64,000 bases of DNA from Lichenostomus cassidix (Eukaryota; Chordata; Aves; Passeriformes; Meliphagidae), in assembly GCA_008360975.2 (NCBI GenBank), contig CM039187.1, positions 20,117,495 to 20,181,494 of the forward strand, written 5' to 3'. A program made the position numbers and the translations under genes. A model generated the notes under the pieces. The model did no database searches and was not told the DNA's origin. It saw only the letters and a list, made by a program, of their open reading frames with translations. Position 1 is the first letter of the stretch. The number at the start of each line of letters is the position of its first letter. This document shows positions 1 to 13,300 of this stretch, piece after piece.

Positions 1-1268
1 GTTACACTATTTGTCTGTTCAGCTGGGGGGGTGAAGACAATCAGTTTTTTAGTGTATGTAAATTCTTTTAAATCTCCTCGCTATACTTGAGTATTAGAGG
101 ATCCCCTGACCATTTATACAGAGTCAAGTGTTTCTTTTCTTGCTAAAACACAGGCATAAGGCAATGCTGGGAACCATGTCTGGATCTGGTCTGGTCTGTC
201 CCCTCAATTGGCCAAAGGTGAGCTTGAGGTTTCAGCACATCCCCCTACAGAACTTGAGGCAAGCTGACCAATCTGATTTATCTTCTGGCCCTGGCTGAAG
301 GGTACCAGCCAGTACCACTACTGTAGATACTCTATTCACCATCAGCACATGTGCTTTTCAGCAAGTAAAGCTCTCAAGTATCCTGACATTTCTCTAACTC
401 TGTTCTCCCCTGGGGAGCCATGTGCCACCCCTTTGGAAAACAGCTGTAGGAGGAGAACTAAATGAGTTGTCCTCTCTTTGCTGTGAAAGGAAAGGGCAAC
501 TGTTCTATGCCTACATGCACACACACCACCCACCATCCTCAGCTGGCACAGGCTGCGACAGCAGAGATGTGAAAGCGGTTTCAGCGGCAAAGAGCAATAT
601 TCAGCATCTCCAGTGGGCTTACAGAGTTTCCACTGAAGACTGGTATGGCCACAGTTCACCTTCAACAGCACTTAATCTATTCAGATTAAGTGTATGGGCA
701 GTGTGGGCAAGATCACAGTCATGTCTGAGTAACATCCTTTAACTATAGTAGTGAAGTGATGCCTCTGCTCACGCTCCCTCAGACAGCTCTGGGCACCTGT
801 CAAATCCACGTCATCTCTAATAACAGGCTCTTCACCTCAAAACTCTACAGTGTGGCCCTAATCTCCATCTGGGTGAAGATATGAGCAGCTTGTCACACAT
901 TTTTTTGTCACAGCTCCTCTACTCTGTCAGATACAAGTACAACACAACGCATAAGGAGTGCTAAAAATTCCAGCACCTTTTCTGAAACGCAAAGACCAAA
1001 TGGAAGAAACATCATAGTTACTGCTGTGAGCAACTTCATCCTTTTCTATGACAGTGGCAAAACCTTGTCCTTCCCCTATAATTTCTGGCAACGCTAAGCT
1101 ATGATTCCAGTCTCCTCAAATCATCTCATGCTATCTGAACCTAATTTTAGGGTTAGCCATAACTCTGAAACCTTGGCAGGTCTTGTGGTTAGAGACAAGA
1201 AGTATTCTTTCAAACAAAGGCTTCCTGGCTTGAGAATGCATCCTCCCAAAACATATTTTTTTCCCTAC
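1..1268 (-). other. NDST2: NDST2 intron 11, partial
   Basis: The sequence after the exon 11 donor was read on the minus strand for a GFWCQ-type exon (expected complement of G-F-W-C) and none was found. I see no repeats or RNA genes. The final NDST2 exon or exons lie before position 1. Confidence 0.8.
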
Positions 1269-1378
1269 CTGAGGGCCTGGGTGTAGTTGAAGAGCGGCGT
1301 AACTCCCAAGAACTTCTGGATGTTGTCCATTACTGAGGCAGGGTTGTGTCTCAGCTCCTGACCATCCACAATGAGAAG
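1269..1378 (-). CDS. NDST2: NDST2 coding exon 11 (residues 768-804), last exon in window
   Basis: This exon is 110 bases: 36 codons plus two bases (AG) of the codon for Arg804. The acceptor is TCTTTTCAG/CTT and the donor is CTCAG/GTAGGG. It encodes [20 protein letters not shown], then [16 protein letters not shown]. Family members continue with R-F-D and a disulfide-bonded loop (GFWC...C) to the C-terminus. None of that is encoded between positions 1 and 1268. Confidence 0.96.
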
Positions 1379-4300
1379 CTGAAAAGAGAACAGCTGCCTT
1401 AGCCTCTGCCAACTTGTGCTGACTGACACCTGTGGATCTTCCTGCATCTCCAATTGCCGCTGGCCTGTGAGTACATGCAGCCAAAGTCTCTCTGTTCTGG
1501 AGCAACACAGTGGCGGAATTTGTCACCACAGACAGAGAATTATGATATGGGCCACAAGTACCATAAAGCAGTAAATCATGACACGCTTTGCTCAATAAAG
1601 TTGTCTTTGGCCTTACATCCTCTAAGTAAGTAAGCACTCAGGCCCAGCAGCAGCATGTATAGATTGCCTCTGGAAATCAATTTTTTTTTATGTCAGCAGT
1701 CATTGTGCTAAATATTCTTCTGTAACTTGTGATTATTCTCCTGTTACATGTCTCACAGACAATGAACAATGTTTGTGCTAATAAATTAGCTATTCCAAAG
1801 TACAGGATAGAGCAATAGTCACATGAACTGAAGACTGGCCTGCAGTATGCATGGATGCTGTGTGTTTGGCTCCATCATTCCTCACAACAATAACCTCCAG
1901 GAATAGTAAGGCAATGAGATACAAGCCCAAGAATGCTTTACCATCTCTCTTTTAGTCTTGGCAGATCTGTCATGTACAGTTTAGGCTCTGCTGCTTTGGC
2001 AAAGAATAAGAGACTAAATGGACATTACAAACATCTGCTGGATTACAGACTCAGAATAACCCCAACAGCAGAAAGAACTTGAACAAGCATATCCTGACTC
2101 TCAGTAATCACATATATATGTACAAAAAACCATATATATAAAAATAGATATCTATATATCTATCTTAAGACAGGTTAGAAACTTCTTGCGAATTTAGAGA
2201 CCAAAAGTCTACGCTGTCTATTAATTTGCCTTTTTGCAAATTTATATACAGAACACAGAATCCTGACACTCCTGCAGTGAACGTTCCCTTCAGCAGACAG
2301 CTAAAGGCTTTACAACATAGGAACTAACAAGAGGCAGAGTCCACAAGCCTCTCTTTAAAGCAATGAAACCACAGCAAGTAGCAGAAGACCTTCTGGGCCT
2401 GAAGAGGGTCCCTGGACTGCAGACTACCAAGATGAAAGGAAGGAGTGCTAACACTGCTGTTCTTGCTGAAATTCCCAGTACTGTGGAGCTCTCTAGGAGA
2501 TCACAGGATCCTCCTGCACTCATTTCCTTTTACAAACACGATAAAGTGCAAAATTGGAGTATTCAAGCCTGACTTCTTACCCACTCATAACAGGAGAAAG
2601 CAAGTAGCAGCTCTTGTTTCAAAAGACAAGAAAGAAGGTGAAATAAAAATTAGGGGGGGAGCACATGCACATGAATCAGTTTGTTCTCCCATCCTCTGCA
2701 CTAAACCTGCAAGGGACTCCACAAGAACCTCTACTGCCCAATCTCCTACCTGCCCAGACGGGTAGTATGTCAGCCAGCGCTCCAGGTGAGTGGAATACCA
2801 GCCAGGGAACAGGCATCGGCTCTGCAGGTTGCGCAGTTCCTGAGGGGCCTGAGATTTTGCAGAGATCACTTGGTAGAAGGTGTAATTGAGCGCCACAGGG
2901 TCATTGTGAGCACGCTGGTGCTGAAAAACAAGCTGAATTTAGGAGAAGGAATGCGATTCCACCTTACAGTCACTGACTCAGCACAGCCACCCACCAATGC
3001 CTTTGTATGTCAATCTGTCCACACCCTGCAGGCAACCTGCCTCCTCTAGGGAAGCACATCCATGGGGCTTTCTACCTCTGTGGCCCTTGCCCCCAGCACA
3101 GTGCAGGGAAGTTACCTGATACCACGAATAGGCTCGGTCAGCAGGGTTGATCAGAACAGTAATGATTTTGGCTCGAGGCAGCAGGGCTGCACCACGTTTT
3201 GGTACCACCTCTGTGTCAAAGTAATTGGCACTCTTCTCAAACATGAAGTCTGTGCTGGCATTGGAGGGGATGGGAAAGAATTCCATGTACCTGCCAAACA
3301 GATTGGATGCTGGTGAGTATCATGGCCCAACAAGAAAAGGCACAGCCCCACGATGCCCTTACTCCTCTTCAACAGACACAGCTTCAGCACAACTGCACCT
3401 CCCCAGTAATGCAGGGAAAGGGCAAAGGACTGCAGATCTGGCAGAGGCATGACTCCAAAAGGGATGGTGGCACATGGAAATGATACAAGGGTAAGAAAGT
3501 ATTTTGCTGAGAGAATGTTCCCCAAGTCCCTGGGCACTGGAAGGAAACACCTGAGGGTAAGGTCCCAATCGCAAGCTTTAGCAGGAAAGACATTTTGTCC
3601 AAGGGAAAAGTCATAATCGTCTGCCTGCCCTGTCACTGACTACATGTTTAAACCTAAATCATTTGTCTCTTTGTACCTCAGTCCATAGCTGAGGTGCAGG
3701 GTAAAGAGCTCTGCTCTGCCTCACAGAAGCTTGTCAAATTAGTAACATGGGAACTGTATGGTATTTGAGTAACAGGCTAAGAGGATAAGGGGGGCTGGAG
3801 ACTGTGAAGCACTGGAAGACTGGTGTCTGCTCAAATCTAAGCTGTGCAACAAATGCAAACTCCATATTAAATGCAAAGATTCTCCCCTTGCATGTGATGC
3901 TACACTCAAATCAAGCTGGATGACTTTATGTGCTGGATACACATAAAAACTTTGACTTTATAACCTGTCAGTGCAACTGTTCTGCAGTGCTTGACTCCTG
4001 TGAGCTTTGCTCAAATACTAACCACCTTCCAGTATCTTTTCAACAGTCCTCTAAATTATTAGAGAAGTCATCTCCCACAACTCAAGGGCAATGAAATCCC
4101 ACAACACAATGCCTTAGTGCCACACAGCCATGCCTCAGAGCCATGCACAAGGGAGGGCAGTGGCACTGTCCACCAAAGCTAACGCTTTGAGTAAGAAACA
4201 CCTTTAAACTTTCTCTGCCTGGAAACATAGTGGTGTTTTAGTGCCATGGTGACACTACCATTCCCCTGCCAGCTGGAAAACTTCTACAGGTAAAGACCAA

Positions 4301-7300
4301 AGCCTGAGAACAATGGTGGGGAGGTCGTCCCTCCTGTATTAACTCTGAAACCATGAATAACTTTTTAATGAGAACACTGCTGTTTTGCATGTCAAAGTAA
4401 AAGTAACTTCATGACAGCAGTGCATTCGGCAAAGACTTGTTGAATTTTCAAGCTCAGTCATGCCTACAACTCTCCTGGTGAATAGTCAGTAAAATGAGAT
4501 TGTGCTGCTCCTGGGACTACACAGCTGGGTTACCAGGAAAACAGAAAACATGCACTGAGCAATAGCAAGGAAAACAGCTGTTCAGAAACAGAGAAGCTGC
4601 TAAGGGGGACGAGGGGGACATACAGAGACACTTGGGAGAAGACAACATAGGTGCACCTTAATCACAGAAGAACATGTGTCAGGTTTCTTACCAATCGATT
4701 CCTTTGTGATAGTTGGGGCCATTAAAAAACTGGATCTCCTCAAAGGTGGATGGACTTGGGAAGTTACTGGTGACAGCTGGATGCATGGTCAAGAAGAAGT
4801 GCACAGCTGTTGTGCCTGCAACAGGAACCAGTTAACAGGAGCTGGGTCACACATAATGCTTTGGCTGAATGGAAGGCTTTACCTACACTGCAAGAAACAG
4901 TTCCCAGATGGGCACACTCCTCTCCTGTGTGGCTAACCAGCCCCTTAACTCATGCAGGTTACAACAGCAGTGACACCAAGCACTGCTCAGTCAAGTTTAA
5001 TCCACGTTTCAACTCATGCAGATGATTTGAATTGCCTTTTCAGCATGACAGCACCCAAACCTGCCAAACAGGCAGGAGATGTGCTAGGGACAACATAGCG
5101 TCCTTGGGTTGAGAACTCAGCCACAGATTCCTCGGCCTGCCTTTGCAGTAGATGTTTTCCCTGCACCCTGCCAAACCTGACAATCCCGCTCTGCACATGG
5201 CTGTGGGCCTCCAGCAGGAAAGACAATCAGCCAAGGGAAGGGTTTTTTTACTGAGCCACCTGCAACCAGCCTGGGTCATGATACAGGAGGGCTCATGCTG
5301 GACACACACCAACAGAGCTTCCCAGTGACACAGCCAGGAGACAGCAGCTTGCCTGGGACAAGCTTTGTTCCAAGGCCAGGATCACCATTTGCTGTGGATA
5401 GTTGGTACTGCTGTAACACAGCACTACACAGAAAGCCAAGGCTTGAAGACCTGGCCTTAGCTGAAGGGATTTTGCTCTCTTCAGCCTAGAAGGGACTTGT
5501 CAGTACAGTATACACAGCTACATCACTGCCAACTACAATGCCACAGCAGTTAAAAGGTGGTGACAGATCAGACAAAGGAGTTTCTCTTCTGCCCACTGAC
5601 AGTGACACGGAGCATGCAGTGGGTACACAGATCTGCAGCAATAAAAGCACTAGGGGACATTCATTGTAACCTTTGCTAAGTCTGTGTGCTTAGTCCTGCT
5701 GACAGCTTATGTCTGTGACACACTAAGGTCACAGGTTCTCTGAGTATACATAGAAAGCCAAAACAGGTATGGCAAGCCAAGCACAGCGCCAGGGGAAAAA
5801 AGCACTGACAGACTTGCCAAATTTAGGTTAGAACATATCTGAGATTGTCTGAAATGTCCTCTGTGGCCATTTGGCAGCTTGCACAAAGGGCAGCCATACA
5901 GATCTACAGCACAGACCTTTCCAGCTCTCCTCTCTGCAAGACTGAGATGGGAGCTGCAATCTATAGAAAACTATTCACATTACCAGTTTTCTGAGGTCCC
6001 ACGATGAGGAACTTGGGGAGTCGATCACATGTTTTCTCTTTGGACCAGATATCCTTGTGTCTTTTATCATCACAGGGATTCTGTAGCACAAGTGATGAGA
6101 TTAAGCATTACCACAGAAGGTAATGGCAAGGGGAGGAAAAGCTGGAAGGGCCAGTCCTCTTGGGAAAACGCTATTAGCATATGAAGAACACTTAAGAGCC
6201 ACACTGCTGCTCTGCCAGGCATCAAGAAGTGTTAAGTAAAAACACGGGGGACCATTTTCAAAGGCTCCAGTGACATGGGAGCCAAAGTCCCTTGGAGAGT
6301 GTTAACCACAGGCATTGCCCTATGCAGCCATACTGGGCTGGGCCACCATGATAGCACAGCTCAGCATCTGTGAACTTCTGGCAGACAGACAACTCTATCA
6401 CCTTCAGTTAATTTCATCTGCTCATTACCATGCAGAGAGCTGCTGCACTGGGATAAAATGGAATAAGCATGTTTTTATTTAATGAACATGAATTCTGCAG
6501 TGTGAAATTACTTTGAGATTAATCACATTAACATGCCTGCAAGCTCCTACAGCACCAAACAGGGCTCTTGCACATTTTACATTTCACAGCAGCTTGCTCT
6601 AATACAAGCCCTTTAATGAGCCAAATGCCTGCAAGCTGGCCCCTGGTCATGTATGACAGTCATCCCTGTCCCTAAGCTCATACTGTGACTGAACTACTGC
6701 TCCTACTCTCCTATCCCTTCCACCTTGCTATTTTTCACAGGCAGCCTTAAACCACAAAGGTTAAACCTAAAAGCTTTATGCTTTACCCCTCTGCACTCTG
6801 GATCAGGAGTCTTGCCACATGTTAAATGTGGGATACATCTCTTAGAAAAACCACTAGGAGTGGTTAAAGCTGCCTTCTCACCTGCCACAAGGGATTCTTT
6901 TCCTGTGGGAAGATTTCAAAGTACTTTTTTGCAAGTTGGACTGGAGGCAATGTTTGCAGACGAAGGTTGGTCCAGCACTGCACAAACTTGACGAGGCTCT
7001 CAAAAGTGTACAGTCCCAGACGGTCATTCCCATAGTTGGACAGGTGGGTCATGAAGATGCTGATCTGAAAATAAGAAAGACATGGGATATGGGATAAATC
7101 ACGTAAAAGAACTGTTTCCTCCTAGCTTGATTCCATGGTCAGCAAGAGGCTGTTCACAACTCAGAATGCCACGGCTGTCTTGGCTGACAAATGTCCATCT
7201 GCCAGAAAACAGCGCTTGCAAGACAGGACGAACTCTGGAAAGGAAGGACACAGACCTCTCAGTAATCCCTGGGAATGGTGTAGGGGCATGATAACTGAAC

Positions 7301-10300
7301 CCTGGATGTGAGTCCAGAACAGTTTCAAAATCCCATTCAAGTGGCTCTAGGACATTTAGGTGAACAAGGCATAGTTAACAACTCCCTACTAGTCAAAACC
7401 TTGCAAAGCCTCTTTCATGGGAAAACAGGAGCTTCCCTTCCTCTCCCCAAGGCACAACCAGGGCAACCTCTCAAGCTGCAGAGTCTGCTACAGCAGGGGA
7501 GCAGGCCAGGGAGGGGGCACCACACCGCAGGCCAGGTCACACAGCACAGGGACAGTTGTCACAGGAGTTCTTCCTGGGCCCACAGCCTGTCAGCTTTCAT
7601 TTTCTTTGAAGCTGACAATATAAAGATTCTTTGGAGTCTCAAATATAAAGGAACGACTGGCAATTCCCACTTTAAAATACAAACAGATGTATCTGGGAAT
7701 CTGAGCAGGGACTGCAGAGAGACACTGCACTAGGATATTGTCCTAGAAACAGACACCAGCTGGCAAGTTTTAGCTCACAAGAACCTTCAAGCACATGCAG
7801 TCCCTGAAAAATGCCCTGCCAAGCTTTAACATCCTTGGGCACTCAACAGCCGTGGCAGCCGCCCCAGCACTGCAGTACTCAGAAGGTTGTGCACTATCTC
7901 TGCCTTGCCAAGCTATCTCTTCTCTCAAGCAGATACATTTTCCTCCTGTCACATTTTCACTATTTTAACTTTTAGGAAAGAGTGCAAAGGACTGTTGCCA
8001 GCTTGACTCTAGTGTGTGCACAGTTTTGATATGTCCCATGGAATTCAGCAGCCCAGTACCCATAACACAATGGCACTTTGCCCAACATTAACCACACCAT
8101 GGCTAGAAGTGAGAAAAACAAAAGCAGAACACTGAGGCCAGTGGAGGAATGGCTGATTTAGCGCTCCTTGCCCAGCGTCTGCAAATGCAGGGAGGGAAAG
8201 TGACCTCAGTCACAGTAGGGGCAGCCATAGCAGTACAGTTCTGGATTCAATTCTGGTGACACCAGGTAAGGTCAGGAGGCAATGATGGGCTTCCCTGGCA
8301 GGAGGCAGTAATGGCTTTCCCACTCACACCAGGAAAAGAACAAAATGGGGAAGCAGGAGACAGATGGTCTTGGGATGAAGACATTTGCTTGCACTGAGGA
8401 AGTCTGAATTCAGTTTTCTGCCCAGTGTCACCATGGACTGGTCTCAGCAAGAGAAGAAGTACTGATAGATAGTAACTTTGTGCCTGTACTATCCCCAAGA
8501 CAGTGTGAAACAAAATTCTGTCGGTAAGGGGCTCACAACTCAGTGTCTTTGGGTAGGTAACAGAAAACACTGGCAGGACTCTGGGACACATAGAAAGTTA
8601 GTGGAGTTCAAGATTTATCACATTTGTCTGCCTGTGAGTTCTTCAGTTCTGGTTCCCTACTGAGCTGACAGAGAGGCCCTGCCAGACAGGCTCTGGCATC
8701 TACACTACAAAGAGCAGCTCGGTGCTGTTGTCCAAGAAGGATGTGCTAAATACAACACGCACAGGTCTTTCTGTCCTCTGCTCTAAGTGCAAGGCATGAT
8801 GACAAAATGATGCATCTCATGTTGTATTTTGCCCCTTTCTGGGAAACATCAGGAAGGTTCTGTGACAGGAAAGTGTAGCTCATCCCTTTGACTTGCCAGC
8901 AAAATAGACAGAGGAAAAATTTGCTGCATGAAGAGTCTGGCTTACTGACACAAATCAAATACTGCAGCAGGGAGGACACCTGGGATCCCTTCAAGATTTC
9001 CAGAATTTAAAAAAAAAAAGCCTGCATGTGATCCAGGTTAGCAACTGTGTCTCAAGACTGACTATATTTGGTAAAATGGCTCAAACAGGTAACGCTGCCA
9101 CCTGCAAACAGTCCCAAGCAACTGGGTTTGGAAGAACAAAAGACAAACCCACCCAATAAGCCATTTTCCTGTACCTGTGAGTGTGCAGTCACAGCCTGTA
9201 ACACATGCACTGTTTAACAAGGCCTGGCAGCTTGCTCTGCCCCGTCACAGCTCCTGCTGCCAGAACAGTTAGCATATGAAGAACACTTCAGTAGCTCCAA
9301 GCACTACTTCTGACATAAGCCACAGTCAAGGGCCATCTCTCCCTCCCATCCACACCCACTGACTCTGCAGACTGACTTGAAAATAACACCTCCCTCCTCT
9401 CCCCTCCCTTCTACTGTCAGTGTGCCGTGATTTGCCTTCCTTCACACTGAGGAAAGATAAAAGCAAAGGTCTCAGGGAGCCTAGAATACAGAAACAGAAG
9501 GGTATGAGCACCTTTGCACTATGTAAGAAGCAGCTGTGGCACAGCAGTAATCTGCCTGCGCAGTGTGAACAGAAGTGTTTGTGAGAAACAATCAGCCTGT
9601 GCTCAGGATCAACAGCTATTCTGACATCAGACCTTGCTCACTAGTCAGAAGATCAAACAACTTCTGTTTGCACTGTGGAGTTAATCATACACATACAGGC
9701 TTGGAGACTCCTCCATGTCACTTAAAGGGAGCTGGAAGCACCAAAAAGGACTGAAAGAGCCTGGTCCAAGTCTGCTACGGATCACTGCTGGGGCTGCAGA
9801 GCTGGCCAGCTTTCTATCAGGCCCCTGAGATGGCTCTATCAGCAAGGGGAGGAATGCAAGGTCTGAGTCACTGTGCAAACATGAGAGGAGCTTAGAGCAT
9901 AGCACTCTGCTCTGACAGAGAGACATGCTACACTGCCAAAAGGAAGCACAAGTGTAAACATGGGAAGCATCTGAGGGTGACTGAAAGAGTTTTAAGCCAC
10001 CACAAAAAGCCAACAATAAATCTGGCAAATAAGCTCAACCTGTACCAGAACACAATTTCCCCAAATGTTTTTGGAACAGATTGCTGCCAGCTGCTTTGAC
10101 CGTCACATTTTATCAGCAAATTTTAACTGGTAGTTCTAGATACTATGTTTCTATTAATTCTTTGGCACAGCCTCCTAGACCAGTAAAGATCTCTGGATTA
10201 CAGCCTAGCAATTAATTTTCCAGGAGAAACCTACAGCCTTTACTTTCACAGAGGCTGTTTCTGCATGCTTTAAGATTTGACCAGTACGAAGTGTGGCAAG

Positions 10301-13300
10301 GTACAATTCAGCTGGCATATGGGAACACAAGCCCAGAAAAGAAATTGTCAAGAGAAAAAAGCAGTTTCCTTCCATCTGACTGATTGCTCCATACGTAATG
10401 CAAAGAACAACCTCTTCCTTACTCCAGACTTTTATCAAGCAGGCAGGTTTGGTTGTGGTGTGTAAAGATAACAATACTGTCTCAAGCAATAGGAACACAA
10501 GGCTGGCTTCCAGACCTGTAAGTATAAACTCCCTACAGCTTTTTAGCTAGGGCTGTCATAGACCCACAGATCATACACAAGCCAGAGCTGGTCACAGGCT
10601 AACCTTCAGAAACACCCGGCCTGTTTGTCAACTACCACCTGTGGGGTGCACCCAGAGCACACTGTCAGGGTCTTTTCACTATCACTGTTCTACTAAACAC
10701 TAGACAAAGCAAGAGACATGGGAAAAATTAGGGTCATCGATGAAAAAAGGTTGATTTTCTGATTTGCTGATCTTCTACAGCCCCAACCAAAAGTGGCTAA
10801 AGCTGCATATTCAACCCTGCAATCAAGGTGCAAAAGAAAGAGGAAATGAAAGAAATCATCAGGGTGAACAGAGCCACTGGTGTCACATGTAAAAATCCCA
10901 CCAAGAAGTACTCAAGGACTGGCACCAGTCCTCCAGGATTCTGACCTAGGACACTAGCCAGAACCAACTGACTTCCACTCAGATCTGCCCGCATGGCTCC
11001 TCGTCCATACTCAGGCACTGGTGGAAAAGGGGAAGTAAGGTGGTGGAAACGTGGAAGTCATGAGAAAAGAAGAGATTAAGTGTTATTATATTCAGGAGTA
11101 ACTACAAAGATACACATTCTAAAGTGATTGTCTAGACCTTACAGGGCAATGTCTATTCAGAGACATGGAAGACAAGCAGCTGTGGGTCAGGTGTCAAATC
11201 AGCTCTAGTAAGAAAAAAATGCAGATGGAGAACTGTTGAAGCTACTGTGCAAACAAAAAGAGCAGCATGTCTTCCTGCTGCAACCAATGAGCAGAAATAG
11301 GAGGGAGTGTGATCTGTGATTGGAGAGGGCTACAAAACTTCATTTCTTGATGCTATCCCATTCAAAATTTTCTAAAAGTGACCAGGGTTTTTCTGCATAT
11401 CTTGCCTCCTAGTACACCATCCCAGCCTCAGTGGGAAGAGAGAAAACCCCCATGATTTGCTGTCCACAGCTACGACCTAAGAAGGGACTGCAGGGTGTTG
11501 AAGGTACTACATTCACTTAGTGGCTCGACAGAACTATCAAGTATTGAAAGGGAAAAGGGAACACATCTATCATACCCATATCTCATACAAAAGCCTGAGT
11601 GTAACAGTTACGTCACAAAAACAGAACACAGAAATCATTTGAACTGTCTACATTGAAAGAAAGGAGAGAACACTTCATAATGAAAGCCCAGCAAAAGCAA
11701 TTATTGTGAACAAAACTCATCAGTAAGCCAGGGGAGAAGCCAGCAGGTAGCAGATGTGTGTGGAACAGAAGGAGCCAAGGCACATGCCACTTGTGCTTCA
11801 TGAAGACAGAGCAGGCCAGATATCACCCCCCTGTGCCGTGGGCCATGGTCAGTGTGCCACCCTGGCTGGTTTCTGTCTGCACAGCATTGCACCTCTCAAC
11901 ACATTCAACACTGATGCTCCCTTGGCAACGTGTAAAACAAAGCACCATTAACCAGCAAGTACTTCCTTGGCCCTCTATTTCACATCTCTGTAGCAACACC
12001 TCGGAGATACCCACACAGTGATGGGGGTTACACTCCATCTCCAGCAAGATCTAGTCCTTTCCCATATCAGGCACATATACTGGGAATAGCTGTGCACAAA
12101 TTCCCCTTTCAGATGAACTTACTGGGTTCAAAAGCACCGTCAGGAAGAGTTCACCACCACGAATGCTCTTATCCAACTCCTTTGAACCACCAGGATATTC
12201 ATTATAGAAGATAGTGTGAGTAAAAAGACCACAGGTCTGTCGAGGCAGAACCTGGCAACATCAGAAAAAAATTGAAGTTAGAAAATAGGCAGATGCAACA
12301 GAATCTCTGTGAGAATGAGTCAAGACAGCACTTTATGGATCAATATAAAGAGTAAGGGGTGCAAGTGACATGGGTTCAGAGGAGTCTTTCTATTCCTCCC
12401 AGCCAATTAACTCATCACAGTGCAAACAAGCCACTAGGATCTCAATTTAGTCTTGGGCTTGGTTTTGCTCTCCATTCAGTTCTGACCCCTGAATTGTTCT
12501 GAGAAACAGAACTGGCTTTAGCCAACTTTCTTCCTTTGCCTTGCTTAATGATTTTGGAAACACAGGTGATATTAAGATGAATGTCTCTGATGCAGGTCAT
12601 GAGAAGACTGCTCCCTGGGCAGGAAAGCAGGCTCTGCTGTGCTTTACCATGATTCCATTATGGATGAATCCCCGCCGGTACCGAGCAGGCCGTAGGTGTG
12701 GGTATTCCTCTGTGCTTGTTACTTGGATGCTCCAAACAGATTTCCATGCCTCATAGAGCTGAGTGTGGACAGGATAAACCCCAGAATGATGGGGGGCTAC
12801 AGCATAGCCCAAGTCTGTGGGAATCCCATGCTCCTGGAAGCAGAATACACAGTTTGATAATTCGGTATTTAACTAATAGCCTTAATAAGGATCATATTTA
12901 GCAACAGCATCCAAGTTGGAGCAAGATGACAGAGGAACATGAAAACACTCTGGAATGGGAAACCTGAACTACTGCTTGTACTTTTTATTTTATGCATCTG
13001 TAGAAATATAAGGGTGATTCTGTACCAACAAGGACATTTAGCACTGGTAACAGCTGCTGTAAGAATGGTCTTGTAGCTTGCAGGTGTGACAAATCAGATT
13101 AATTCAGAACCCTCAGGTCAGGCTCCGTGGTTACTACAAACTAATCAAGGCTGTTAAGTGACACATCTCACTCCCACAATGCCTAGATGTGAGTCACTAG
13201 AGAAGGAAAACAAAATTTCCTTAACTGATATAGAGGAAAGGAAGATGACGACTGGGATCTGTATCGTCTCTAGCAATTCAAAGAACAGCAGACACAAAAC

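Noticed and set aside
1131..1637. 168-codon minus-strand frame
   Set aside because: It overlaps NDST2 exon 11 in another frame and matches no family.
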